From positions 311,538 to 359,439 of the forward strand of contig BFEA01000840.1 of the NCBI GenBank assembly GCA_003427395.1: a DNA stretch of 47,902 nt, in the 5' to 3' direction. The DNA comes from Chara braunii (taxonomy: Eukaryota; Streptophyta; Charophyceae; Charales; Characeae). The position numbers and the translations under genes are program-made. Positions within the stretch are counted from its first letter, which is position 1; each line of letters starts with the position of its first letter. The notes below the pieces were generated by a model. The model did not search any database, had not been told where the DNA came from, and was given only the letters and a program-made list of their open reading frames with translations. Of the stretch, positions 1 to 9,543 are shown one piece after another.

Positions 1-1043
1 CCCAAGGAGATGGATTGCGATTCACATAGAGATGCTAGAATGGACAATACATGCACATAATAACCCCCAAACACACACTAACACCCACACATGAGCTGCG
101 ATTTATAACCAAGTCGAGAGATGAGTAGAAAATGAAGATAATGAGTGAAAAAGACAAGATTTGAACTCAACAACATAAGGAGATGGATTGCGATTCACAT
201 AGAGATGCGAGAATGGACAATACATGCATATAACAACCCTCAAACACACACTAACACCCACACATGAGTTGCGATTTACAACCAAGTGGAGAGATGAGTA
301 GAAGATGAAGATAATGAGTGAAAAAGACAAGGTTTGAGCTCAACAACACAAGGAGATGGATTGCAATTCACATAGAGATGCGAGAATGAACAATACATGC
401 ACATAACATCACTCAAACACACACGAACACCCACACATGAGTTGCGATTTACAACCAAGTGGGGAGATGAGGAGAAGATTGAGATAATAAGTGAAAAAGA
501 CAAGGTTTGAGCTCAACAACATAAGGAGATGGATTGCGATTCACATTGAGATGCTAGAATGGATAATACATGTACACAACAACCCCCAAACACACACTAA
601 CACCCACACATGAGTTGCGATTTACAACCAAGTTGAAAAATGAGTAGAAGATTGCGATAATAAGTGAAAAAGACAAGATTTGAGCTCATCAACCCAAGGA
701 GATGGGTTGCGATTCAGATAGAGATGTTAGAATGGACAATACATGCACATAGCAACCCCCAAACAGACACTAACACCCACGCATAAGTTGCGATTTACAA
801 CCAAGTGAAAAGATGAGTAGAAGATGGAGATAATAAGTGAAAAACACAAGATTTGAGTTCAAGAACATAAGGAGATGGATTGCGATTCACATAGAGATGC
901 TAGAATGGACAATACATGCACATAACAACCCCCAAACACATACTAACACCCACACAGGAGTTGCGATTGACAACCAAGTGAAGAAATGAGTAGAAGATGG
1001 GGAAAATGAGTGAAAAAGACAAGATTTGAGCTCAACAACACAA
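1..1043. repeat. Satellite array, 173-bp unit, six full copies
   Basis: The block starting GGAGATGGATTGC begins at 6, 179, 352, 525, 698 and 871, and a degenerate seventh start lies at 1044. Every spacing is exactly 173 bp. Copies differ by scattered substitutions but apparently by no net indel. 173 is not a multiple of 3, so no frame can be kept across units and I treat the ORFs here as spurious. The array begins before the window. The unit length is nucleosome-like, as in many plant satellites, but nothing proves a centromeric or subtelomeric position. Confidence 0.95.
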
Positions 1044-1293
1044 GGAGAAGAGTGAGGAGGGAGGTGGAGAAGGGAATGAGAGGAGGGGAAAGGGAGGGGA
1101 AGAGGAAGGAGGAGAAGAAGAGGGAGGAGGAGAGGAAGAAGAAGAGGTGGGAGAGGAAGAAGAAGAGGAAGAGGAAGACAGAAAGAAGAAGAGGAAGAAG
1201 AAGAAGGAGTAGAAGAAGAAGAAAAAGAAAAAGAAGAAGAAGAAGAAGAAAAAGAAGAAGAAGAAGAGGAGGGGAAGGAGAAGGGGAGGAGGG
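1044..1293. repeat. Polypurine (GGA/GAA) low-complexity tract
   Basis: About 250 bp of almost pure A and G on the plus strand, rich in GAAGAA and GGAGGA, starts exactly where the seventh satellite unit would begin. It grows out of the end of the satellite unit, so it is probably a microsatellite expansion of that unit's GA-rich edge. Long Ser/Pro/Leu or Arg/Lys/Glu ORFs read through it are composition artefacts. Confidence 0.9.
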
Positions 1294-1811
1294 ATATCTC
1301 TTCACTCACTGGCTCCTACCACTAAGACCAGGGAGTCCTCCGCTCTAGGAGGGCTAATGAGACTCCTCTCAGTCTTTCCTTCCTCTCCACTAGCCTAGGA
1401 GTTATGGCGGATTACCCCGTCCACTACCACTAGCTCGTAGAGCCTTCTCCTACTAGCTCACAGTCACCTACAAGCTCCCGGACTGGCAGGGGTTTCCCTC
1501 ACTACTCTCCAATTGCCTCTAGAGTTCTCATGGACTCATTTGCGCATCATGCGCACTCCTAATGCAAGTGTGAGTGTGGCGGACTGAGTCCCCAGCTTAT
1601 ATAGGTTGGGAACAGCAGTCCGGCCAGCCCTTGGGACCTCCCAAGTGCCTCAATGGTGAACCGAGATCCCCCCCAGGCCAATTTTTACCTCTAGGCCTCT
1701 CGGGGGGCACCTGGCCTCTTTTCGGTCAGGTTCATGCAGTCCGGTTGGTTGGTACCAACTCGGATTGCCCCTTGGCCTACTCCGGCCTCTTTTCCACCTC
1801 ACAAATGCTGC

Positions 1812-1837
1812 CCCCTTGGGTCCTAAAGCCCAAGGGG
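1812..1837. repeat. Hairpin, 9-bp arms CCCCTTGGG / CCCAAGGGG
   Basis: A perfect 9-bp inverted repeat with an 8-nt loop, one of several stem-loops in this T/C-rich stretch. Confidence 0.7.
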
Positions 1838-3322
1838 CAAATTTCATTTGAAGGAAAAAGACCTTGTGGGTCTTTCTCTATTTTTTCAGGCTTCAGCCTC
1901 CCTAGAATAGGCCGGATCATTTTTCTAAATGGCAGCACATTCTCAGCCTTGGATCTGGCTGAGATCAAAGGCCAGCAATAATCCGTGCCACCCCCTAGTA
2001 GCCCTTGCTTCAATTTTGAGCCCCTAAGTCCAATTTTTCAATTTTTGGTGCATCTGGTTCTCTTTTTGGGCCAAATGCATTATTTCGTCATTTTCCCTCT
2101 TTTTTTCTTTCCATTTTGGGCTGCCACCTGATTCCGGATCTAGCCGTTTTTTGCTGGCCCACAAAAAACGGTTGTTTTCTCTCCACCATGAGATCTTATT
2201 TCATATCCATGGTCCAAAAGAAAACCGGATTTTTCCTCTTTGCATTTTCTTTCATTTTTCCCCTTTTAAATTCAGATTTTGTGGGGTCATATCTCAGCAA
2301 TCCGGCCTGCACTCCTTGAATCTAGGAGGAGTGAGGTCATCATTGGGACCTGGCAGTCCCTACTGCAGCCATCCCAATGAGCCGACACACTCTCCTCTAC
2401 CCATTCCTCCTAATTTGTCTAATTCTCCCTCATTTTTCTCTTCTTTTCCTTTTTTTTTTCTTTTTTTTTTGCTGTGACATGTGTCAACTTGCTGTGCACT
2501 CACTTTCTAGCTCTCAATACCTAGATTGTGGCCAGGTTCAATGCCGGCTGTTGGCCGTTACACCCCGGCCCACAAGGTTGGCATGCCCATGCCCCTAGGG
2601 GGCTCATTTTACTCTCGTTAGTCTTCATTTTGAACCCCCTTGGCTCCGATTTTTCTTGGCTAGTCTGTTTCTTGCTTGGAGCCGCTTGGACTCTTATTTT
2701 CTCATGCCTAGCTAGTTCGAAATACCTCGGACCGCTGGGCAACCCTCCCCTTATTATTTTTTTCTTGATCTTTGCTCCCGTTTTCACCCGTTTGAGCCCC
2801 ACTAATGTTGACACTAGTGATGCTAATATTTCCCACCATCGAGATCCTTGATCTCGACGGCGCCGTTTATTTCTCATGGCCTCTCCTCACCTTAGCTAGT
2901 GGTCTCCCCCTCGGAACACCTCAAGTCCTCGCCGCTTCCCATACTAGTCTCATTTTCCGCTCTTCCGGCAGTGTCGTCGATAAGGCCCATTTTCCGACAA
3001 TTTTTGTTTGGTCACCTTTGGCCCACGGCGTCATCCCGGTTGTTGTCCCATTTTTTTATTTGGGACTTCCCATATCCCCGGCAGTCCCGTTTTATTATTT
3101 TTTTCATGTGTCCCTTGTGCCGTCAATGTTTTCCCGGTGACGGGGCCCCGCCGTGCCATCGCCGTTTTACCTTGGCACAGGCATGCCGCGACGCCGTTCT
3201 CTAGTATTTTCGGGCATGTCGCGACCCATTTTCCTTTGACCCGGGTAACCTTGGGCAGTCCGTTATTTCTTGGACTGCATCCACAGCCATATTGCTGGCC
3301 CCCCGGCCCCACGTCACGCCCC

Positions 3323-3361
3323 ATGCCTAAGGAAAATAGTGTGCTAATTTTCCTAAGGCAT
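3323..3361. repeat. Hairpin, 13-bp arms with one mismatch
   Basis: ATGCCTAAGGAAAAT pairs with ATTTTCCTAAGGCAT across an 8-9 nt loop. It lies inside the first of the 162-bp spaced units. Confidence 0.7.
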
Positions 3362-3607
3362 CCGGGCTCAAATTTGGCTCCCGGAGCCCCAAAACCTTAT
3401 GTTTGTCCCTCCTTATGCAGTCCGTTGTAACTCGGACTGCAGTTGGGGTTGTTTTCTCTAGCCTAGTGCCCCTCAACTAGCCCCCTACCAAAAACAGATC
3501 AGGCGGCCACTTCCCAAGTGCATCCGGCATCAATTTTGGTTCCCAGTGCACCTAAAACATGTGTTTGGCCTCTCCCATGCAATCCGTTATTTTTCGGTTG
3601 CAAGGGG

Positions 3608-3654
3608 CCTTGATTTTCTTTAATTTTCTCTGCATAAATCAGAGAAAATCAAGG
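3608..3654. repeat. Nested hairpin, 11-bp outer and 9-bp inner arms
   Basis: The outer arms CCTTGATTTTC and GAAAATCAAGG are perfect. The inner arms TTTTCTCTG and CAGAGAAAA flank a 7-nt loop. I see no promoter or gene that it would serve. Confidence 0.75.
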
Positions 3655-4621
3655 TCCTTTGTAACCGCCATATTGCCAAAGTGAATCTGGTCCAAAATCC
3701 CTCCCCTAGGTGATCGTTTTCGTCCGTGAGTGCCCTTTTGACTTTCCCCCTTTTACTTTTCTTTTTCTTTTCTTTTGCTTTTTCTTTTCCCTCCACTTGT
3801 GGACAGTTGGGACTTGGCAGTCCCTACTTGCTGCAGTCCCAACTAACGGCCAACTCACTCATCCTCCCTTACCTCCATTTTCTTTTTCTTTTATTTTTTC
3901 TTTGTGCATGTCAAGTGTCAACTAACCGTTAAGGCCCTTTTCTCATTTTTCTTTTCTTTTCTTTTTCTTTTCTCTCCTTTCTTGGATAGTTGGGACTTGG
4001 CAATCCCAACTTGCTGCAGTCCTAACTAACGACCAGCTCACTCACTCTTTCTCACCTCCCTTGTCTCATTCTCCCACATTTTCTTTCTCTTTTTCTTTTT
4101 CTTCTTGCATCTGAAGTGTCAACTAGTCGTTAAGGCCCTTTTCTTGCCTCTTCCCCTTAGTTTTGACCCTTCTTATGCCCAAGGGCCAGTCCGTTATTTT
4201 TCGGACTGCAGTTATGGCCCTTCCATGCCCTTGGGAACCATCGTTTGCCCCTCTCCCTTCCAAACGGCAGACCCTCATGCACCGATTTTCTACGGGAGAC
4301 CTATTTTTCTCACGTAGCCCCTACGACTCCATTTTCCTTCGAGGAGGTCAATCCAAGATTTTTCGGATTGCTCCCATGCCTCCCACCACTTGTTTCTTTA
4401 CTTTTTATTTTTCTTTTTGCCTTCCCACTTGCTCCCACTAGTGGTGCTAATAAATTTGGCCGTCAAGATCTCCGAACTTGACGGTGCACCTCGTTTTATT
4501 TTTTTATACCGCATGCCATGCCGCCATTTTTCCTTGGGACGTCACGGGTCCCCGCCACTTGTCCCATGCTGGTCCCCGACACTAGTCCCGTGCTAGTCCA
4601 CATTTTTGCCTAGTCCCACGT

Positions 4622-5007
4622 GGTCCCCGGTACTTTGTTCCGCCGATACCATGTCTTCCCTTGGTTTCACGTGGTCCTCGACACTTTGTCCCATCGATAC
4701 CACATTTTTTCTTGGTCTCACGCGGTCCCCGACACTTTGTCCCGCCGGTCCCAAATTTTCTCTTGATCTCACGCGGTCCCCGACACTTTGTCCCGCCGGT
4801 ACCGCTTCTTCTCTTGGTCTCACGCGGTCCTAGACACTTCTTCTCATCGGTCCCACATTTTCTCTTGATCTCACACGGTCCCCGGCACGTTGTCCCGTCG
4901 GTACCTCTTCTTCTCTTGGTCTCACGCGGTTCTCGACACTTCATCCCGCCGGTCCCACATTTTCTCTTGATCTCATGCGGTCAATGGCACTTTGTTCCGC
5001 CGGTACC
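4622..5007. repeat. 51-bp minisatellite, 7.5 copies, A/B alternating
   Basis: GGTCC-type unit starts lie at 4622, 4673, 4724, 4775, 4826, 4877, 4928 and 4979, always 51 bp apart. From 4724 two unit types alternate: one with GGTCCCA and TTGATCTC, the other with GGTACC and TTGGTCTC. This gives a 102-bp higher-order repeat. Because 51 is 17 codons, several frames stay open on both strands and give 17-residue repeat peptides. I regard these as by-products. Half-formed related units lie just upstream from about 4545. Confidence 0.9.
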
Positions 5008-5010
5008 ACA

Positions 5011-5434
5011 TCTTTGCTACTATTTTTCTTGGCGGTTCTTCTCCGTTTCGGGGGAAGGTTCGCCTTTGCCACTTTCTTGCGTGCTTCCGCCGCTCCCCGT
5101 TCCGTCAATTTTCTTCTTAGTCCATTGATCCCGACGACTTTGGGCAGCTTCCAGGTTCCCAGCGCCTATGCCTAAGCCTCGATCCTTCCATCCTCCTTGC
5201 CTCCGGTTTTCTCTGTCGTACACAAATTAGCCATATACAGTCTCTCAAGTGACGGGAAGTCATTCGAGACTCAGCAGTCCCGACACATTCCCCCCACTCA
5301 TTCGCGATGTCCTCATCGCGCACCAATCCATAGTTAGTAGGGGTTTGGGGGATGTAGACGAAGGGAGAGAAGGGGCGTGGTAAGACAGATAGTTAGCTTG
5401 CCAGGGTTCGTTTTGTTCTTCTCCCGTTTCTTTC
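5011..5434. other. No gene seen; one 7-bp palindrome
   Basis: Nothing coding is recognisable. A CGCGATG-TCCT-CATCGCG stem-loop lies at 5303-5320, preceded by CCACTCA. A similar block (CCACTCA, then GCGATG-TCCC-CATCGC) lies at 6632-6656. Confidence 0.4.
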
Positions 5435-6053
5435 TTAGGGATTTCTTTTTTGTGTTTCCACCCTTGGAGCGGAGGAGGGTATCGGGGAGTCGAAGGTTCT
5501 TCTTCGGGCCTCTCTTTTCTTCCTACAGCTTAGACCAAGTTGCTCATTTCCATCATAGCTCTGCCTCTTTATCTTTTCCTCAATCGAGACACAAACTTCC
5601 TCTTCAGTCAACTTTGTATTCCCAGCAGGGTAGCCCATAATTCTTTCGACTTCAGTAACATGAAGCAAACAAGGTTCTCCTCGCTTTATGCACTCGCTAC
5701 TGACATGTTGACTTTGTTCTCAGGATGACAATTTGCTGCCACAACACAATTGGTTTTCCCATTATATGCCTTGGCATTGTTGATAACAAATTGTAGACAA
5801 GTTTTCGGATGTGGCTCAATGTTAGGAATTTGCTCCGGAAGGGGGATGTTCATCCGGTGCAACCGCCGCCTTTGCTGTGGTGATGCCTACTTCGAATCAA
5901 TGAACACAGGCACAACTCCCCTAAGTGCTTCATAATCTCAAATCTATCTACCCATTTCATTGAGAAAACATTCTCGAGCAGACACCATTCTGGTTTCGTC
6001 TTATTCATTTCTCTTAGAACATCCTCAAATGATATGCTTTTCGGCCTGTGCAA
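5435..6053 (-). pseudogene. DNMT3-like cytosine-5 DNA methyltransferase, C-terminal fragment
   Basis: Three short reading frames on the minus strand line up in the order expected of the C-terminal half of a C5 DNA methyltransferase. The first (6053 to 5850) has SFEDVLREMNKTKPEW, then LLENVFSM, carrying the ENV motif with DNMT3-style spacing. The second (5853 to 5686) has NIPLPEQ and VVAANCHPENK, matching the region after the ENV block. The third (5668 to 5435) has VTEVERIMGYP, matching the E-R-x-x-G-[FY]-P block near the end of the catalytic domain. At least two frameshifts separate them, and the catalytic Pro-Cys region upstream is missing or unrecognisable, so it is not functional. The resemblance to DNMT3 is from remembered motifs, not an alignment. 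It could be a host pseudogene or a gene carried by a transposon. Confidence 0.55.
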
Positions 6054-6289
6054 TCCATGTTTTCAATGTTTCTTTCCTTCGGGTCCTTTGGCCCATGCAA
6101 TCCATGCTTACCAGTCACCTTTTCCCGGAGCTCAGGCTTTGCCAAATCCTCATACATTTCCCCCGGGTCATTTGACCCGGCCTTTCTCAGGTCCTGCCGA
6201 TTCCGCATGTGTATCCCCTTTTTGTCCTTTCTGCCTTTTGCTTCTCTTTCCATGTGCGGTACTCAGTTCGTCCTTTATGCACTTCTTTT
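6054..6289. other. Degraded flank of the methyltransferase fragment
   Basis: On the minus strand a CTGRKA-like peptide just upstream of the ENV frame resembles the T-G-R stretch that precedes ENV in DNMT3 proteins. Frames are too broken to extend the gene with confidence. Confidence 0.3.
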
Positions 6290-6610
6290 CTTGGACACTT
6301 TGTCAGACCTTCTTCTCAAACTCATTCAAACCAATTACTCATCCGTTTCCCAGCCTGCCAGTCTTTTTCTCAGATCCATACAAAGGCCATACGAGTCTTT
6401 TCTTTTCCGGACGACTTTCCCGACCCATTTTCAAGCTCATGTCAAATCAATTCCACAAGTCTTTTTCTCTTCTGGGCATCTTGCCAAGCCCCCTTTTTTC
6501 AGGTCCTCGCATTACACAAGTCTTTTCCGTCCTGGGCATCTTGCTAGGCCCCCTTTTCTCAGACTCATGCAAAACCAATTACACAAGTTTTTTATGTGCA
6601 TTTTTACTGG
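6290..6610. repeat. Diverged tandem repeat of about 60-67 bp
   Basis: Blocks containing TTACACAAGTCTTTT, then CTGGGCATCTTGC and GCCCCCTTTT recur, with GGGCATC at 6474 and 6534 and TTACACAAG at 6512 and 6579. Weaker copies lie upstream. A 256-codon plus-strand ORF across this stretch arises from the repeat and has no domain. Confidence 0.6.
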
Positions 6611-7590
6611 TAGATGGCACACCTTCCACCCACTCAAAATGCGATGTCCCCATCGCGCGACTGGTTCTCACTCGAAGGTACGCAGACCTTTGGCCCACCA
6701 ACCGCAGTTAAGGACACAAGCCCGTCCGCTTCACAAAAGGAAGAGTGATCAGTTCCTCCCCAGCGAACGACGCCTCGGTCCGACCTTTCTTCTCTTACAT
6801 GGCAAGCACCAATACTGAGGTTCCTCCTCACGTCTGGCAGGCAGGTCCAATCCAAGTCTTTCAGGGTCTCGTCTAGCCGTACGAGCGTTCTTTGCGAATC
6901 GTTCCTCCCGAGTGGTAATTATATGGATCCGGCCTCTTCCTTTCAAGAGAGTTGGGACTCTTTATTTGTCCGCGAGTGCAGTTACGAAGACCTCGCAATT
7001 AGTCCCGAAACGGTTGTAATGTTCGGCAGGGCAGTGTCAATGCCCCATGGTGGTGACGGGCTCCACCCGGTACCTTCGCTCGGCCCCTCCCCTTGGATAG
7101 TGCCGCCCAACTTAATGTGGGCGGCCGAGGTCCGATCCAAACGACCATGGCACCCCTCTATGACATGGCATGTGGTTGGAGAGTAGCAAAAATAGACTAG
7201 ATGAGAATGACTCTCTCGCCCATTTGACTCTCTCGCCCTTTGGCGTTTAGGCATTCAACAGGAGGCGCAGTTTGAACTCCCCAACAGGGGTGGTTCCGGA
7301 CGTCCCGCACCGATCCAAGTGGTAGGTGCCTTGGTCCTTTAACCCTCATCCTTTTGTAAGAGGAACATGTCACGCTGAGACTTTTCCATTTAAGGGACAG
7401 AGGTCTTGGGGTCCCGGTGCAAGCACCGGTAACCCCCTCTTGTTGAGGCCAAAGACTTAAAGAAAAGAGAAATTTCATTTCAATGTTATTTTCATGGCCG
7501 GTCCGACGAGCTTTCTTCCAAATTGCCTAGGGTCCCCTGTTTATGCAATACAATTTCCAATACTCGAATCTAATTCCAATACTCAATCTC
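6611..7590. other. No gene seen
   Basis: Mixed-composition DNA without a supported ORF. A GCGATG-loop-CATCGC stem lies at 6641-6656. Confidence 0.4.
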
Positions 7591-7860
7591 ATTTTCTTGC
7601 TCAATCTCAGTCCAATGCTCAATCTCAGTCCAATGCTCAATGCAATATCTCTTCCAAGGCTGAGTCCAATATCCTATCCAGGGCTGAGTCCAATATCTCT
7701 TCCAAGGCTGAGTCCAATATCTTTTCCAAGCTCAGCTCTTCCCAATGTCTTTTTCCAAGACTCAGCTCTTTCAAATGTCTTTTTTCAAAACTCGGCTCTT
7801 CTAACATCCTTTCCAAAGCTCAGCTCTTCCAATATCATGCGTCTCAATCAGCCATGCAAG
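7590..7860. repeat. Short tandem repeats of 18 and 24 bp
   Basis: AATCTCAGTCCAATGCTC is repeated near 7602 and 7620. GCTGAGTCCAATATC then recurs at 7659, 7683 and 7707, exactly 24 bp apart, giving an 8-residue repeat in one frame, followed by more diverged copies with CAGCTCTT. Confidence 0.75.
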
Positions 7861-7904
7861 GGGACCCTAGTGCCAATTCCAAAGAATGACCCTTGTCAGG
7901 GGCC

Positions 7905-8100
7905 ATTCCGAACAACCTGGTCAGGGTCGTTCTTTCCAATTCCAAGTCGAACAGCCTGGTTAGGGTCATTCTTATCCATTGCAATCGGACAACCTGGTTA
8001 GGGTCATCCTTATCCATTCCAATTGGGCAGTCTGGTTAGGGTCATCCTTGTCCATTTCAGTTGGACAGCCTGGTTAGGGTCATCCTTGTCCATTGCAATG
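7905..8100. repeat. 38-bp minisatellite, about five copies
   Basis: The core CCTGGTTAGGGTCAT and variants begins at 7916, 7955, 7993, 8031 and 8069, a spacing of 38-39 bp. The phrase CCTTGTCCATT recurs between cores. Confidence 0.85.
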
Positions 8101-8255
8101 TTAGCGCCCGAGGGGGTGGGACTCGAGGACACGGATCCTATTCTCGTCTCAGGGGTTAGAATGTGAGCATCATCTCAAGTTTTTACGCATGCTTTCGCCC
8201 TTTTGTCTCGTGCCCATCATTATTCTCATGTCCACTCATACACCCGGCTTAGCCT

Positions 8256-8640
8256 CTAGTACTCAATTTGAGGTTCACGGCCCCAAGTAGCACTAGCCCC
8301 CTTACCATCTACAAAGAGATGTCCTCTTTTTAGTCTGAATTTCTTCCTTGAATTTTTACAATAATATTCTTTTAATTGATCCTTTTCCATCATCTTACCA
8401 ATCTCTTGATAACTTTCATCATAATCTTCAAAGAAGAAAAATATCTCTTATTCCCTCTTCTCACTCTTTTGTTTTTCCTTTGAACCTGAACTTTCTCCAA
8501 TTTCATGAGAAGCCACTGCTGCTGCATTAACTCTTGCATACCAATCATTTGATTCATTTTCTTCTTCTTTCCCTAGAATCGACTCATAAACGTATGCGCT
8601 TGGGATTTCTCCCTCGCTGTCTCTCTCTTCTGGCTACAGA
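8256..8640 (-). pseudogene. Element A: RNase H to integrase linker, truncated
   Basis: The minus strand reads EDYDESYQEIGKMM, then KNSRKKFRLKRGHLFV and ends IEY-stop. In related elements the RGHLF stretch is followed by the HHCC finger of integrase. Here there is no finger, so the element breaks at this point. The end shares the 12-mer CTAGTGCTACTT with two blocks near 36143 and 36345, upstream of element C. Confidence 0.6.
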
Positions 8641-9543
8641 CTCCACCGGTAGGAGCATGGCGCACCATAATCCTCGTCATCTTTTTCATTAAGGAAATTA
8701 TCAACATAGGCAGACTCTTCAATTGTTTCATTCACATCTTCTTCTTCTTCTTCTCGCCACTCAATCCGGCTTAAGCCATCCACTGTGTTTTTCGCAGTGG
8801 GAATCTTTTCCTGCTTAAAATCATATATCCAGATGAAGGCCTGTCTCTTATACACATCTAGATGTGTATAAGAGACAGCCATAATCCTCGTCATCTTTTT
8901 CATTAAGGAAATTATCAACATAGGCAGACTCTTCAATTGTTTCATTCACATCTTCTTCTTCTTCTTCTCGCCACTCAATCCGGCTTAAGCCATCCACTGT
9001 GTTTTTCGCAGTGGGAATCTTTTCCTGCTTAAAATCATATATCCAGATGAAGGCGATCCATCTGCTGACTGTTGGATCTACCTGTTGGTGCTGTTTAATA
9101 ACACCTATCACAGCAGATGCATCAGTCATCAGGATGAATCTTCTTCCTAGTAGGTAGTGCCTAAAGCCCCTGAGGCAATGGATGATTGATAGTAGCTCTT
9201 TCCCGAATTGAGTGTAGCTTCTTTCTGTTGAATTGAGAGTCCTGCTCTCAAACCTTAGAGGTCTCTCTCTCTCTCATTTTCATCTTTCTTAATGAGCACT
9301 CCACCCAGAGCAACTGTTCCTCCATCCGCCTCAATGATGAAAGATTTTGCCTCCTCATCATCATAATATGTATGGCACTACCGGCACTACACCACCATCT
9401 TTTAATTTTTCCTGTAATGTTTCTGCTGCAGGTTGACTTTTATCATTTCATGCTAAGTTAGCCCCTTGTCTTACCATTTCCCTCAGGGGCTCTGCAAGGG
9501 TAGCAAAGTGAGGAATAAAAATCCTCCAGAATCCACAAACTCC
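8640..9543 (-). pseudogene. Element A: RNase H region, frameshifted, contains adapter
   Basis: Minus-strand peptides in order include FWRIFIPHFA (end of RT connection), IIEADGG (first RNase H acidic residue), FGKELLSIIHCL (catalytic Glu helix) and ILMTDASAVIGVIKQH (catalytic Asp), then the tail VDGLSRIEW. The reading frame is broken by stops near 9538 and 9460, by indels near 9365 and at a GA run near 9262-9275. In the assembly it is further corrupted by the adapter and 176-bp duplication at 8665-9054. RNase H would remove RNA from RNA-DNA hybrids during reverse transcription. This copy cannot be made intact. Confidence 0.75.
8665..9054. other. Assembly artefact: 176-bp duplicate around Nextera junction adapter
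   Basis: Positions 8665-8840 and 8879-9054 are the same 176 bp by eye. Between them lies the Nextera mosaic end CTGTCTCTTATACACATCT (8841-8859), immediately followed by its reverse complement (8860-8878). This is the mate-pair circularisation junction. The block should be collapsed to one copy. The peptide VSYTHLDVYKRQ read through it is a known signature of this contamination, not biology. Confidence 0.97.

Larger units (their letters stand above)
1735..4372. repeat. Dispersed mini-hairpin family GCAGTCCG-loop-CGGACTGC
   Basis: Near-identical stem-loops with arms GCAGTCCG and CGGACTGC (or one-base variants) and a T-rich loop lie near 1735, 3255, 3417, 3579, 4187 and 4345. Several carry paired changes that keep the stem (CAATCC with GGATTG at 4345). 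The spacings 3255 to 3417 to 3579 are both 162 bp and 4187 to 4345 is 158 bp, so part of the set rides on a diverged tandem unit of about 160 bp. Confidence 0.7.
1294..4560. other. T/C-rich non-coding DNA with many small hairpins
   Basis: No domain-bearing ORF is visible here. The stretch is pyrimidine-rich on the plus strand. It carries repeated small inverted repeats, a TATA-like TTATATAGG at 1598-1606 and a TGCGCAT-C-ATGCGCA palindrome at 1541-1555. Phrases such as GGGACTTGGCAGTCCC recur (about 2347, 3809, 3991). It may be the remains of an LTR or another non-coding repeat, but I could not identify a family. Confidence 0.5.

Noticed and set aside
887-1348. ORFs of 112-140 codons on both strands across the purine tract
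   Set aside because: They are Ser/Leu/Pro or Arg/Lys/Glu homopolymer-like translations of a microsatellite.
4582-5128. Repeat proteins with a 17-residue period on both strands
   Set aside because: A 51-bp unit without stops keeps frames open on both strands. There is no sign that one frame is preferred.
6034-6818. 225- and 256-codon plus-strand ORFs
   Set aside because: They overlap each other in different frames, lie on a diverged tandem repeat and have no domain.
7590-8100. CRISPR-like array
   Set aside because: Repeats are degenerate and contiguous without unique spacers, and the context is eukaryotic.
8634-8945. 103-codon ORF with VSYTHLDVYKRQ
   Set aside because: It reads through the sequencing adapter.
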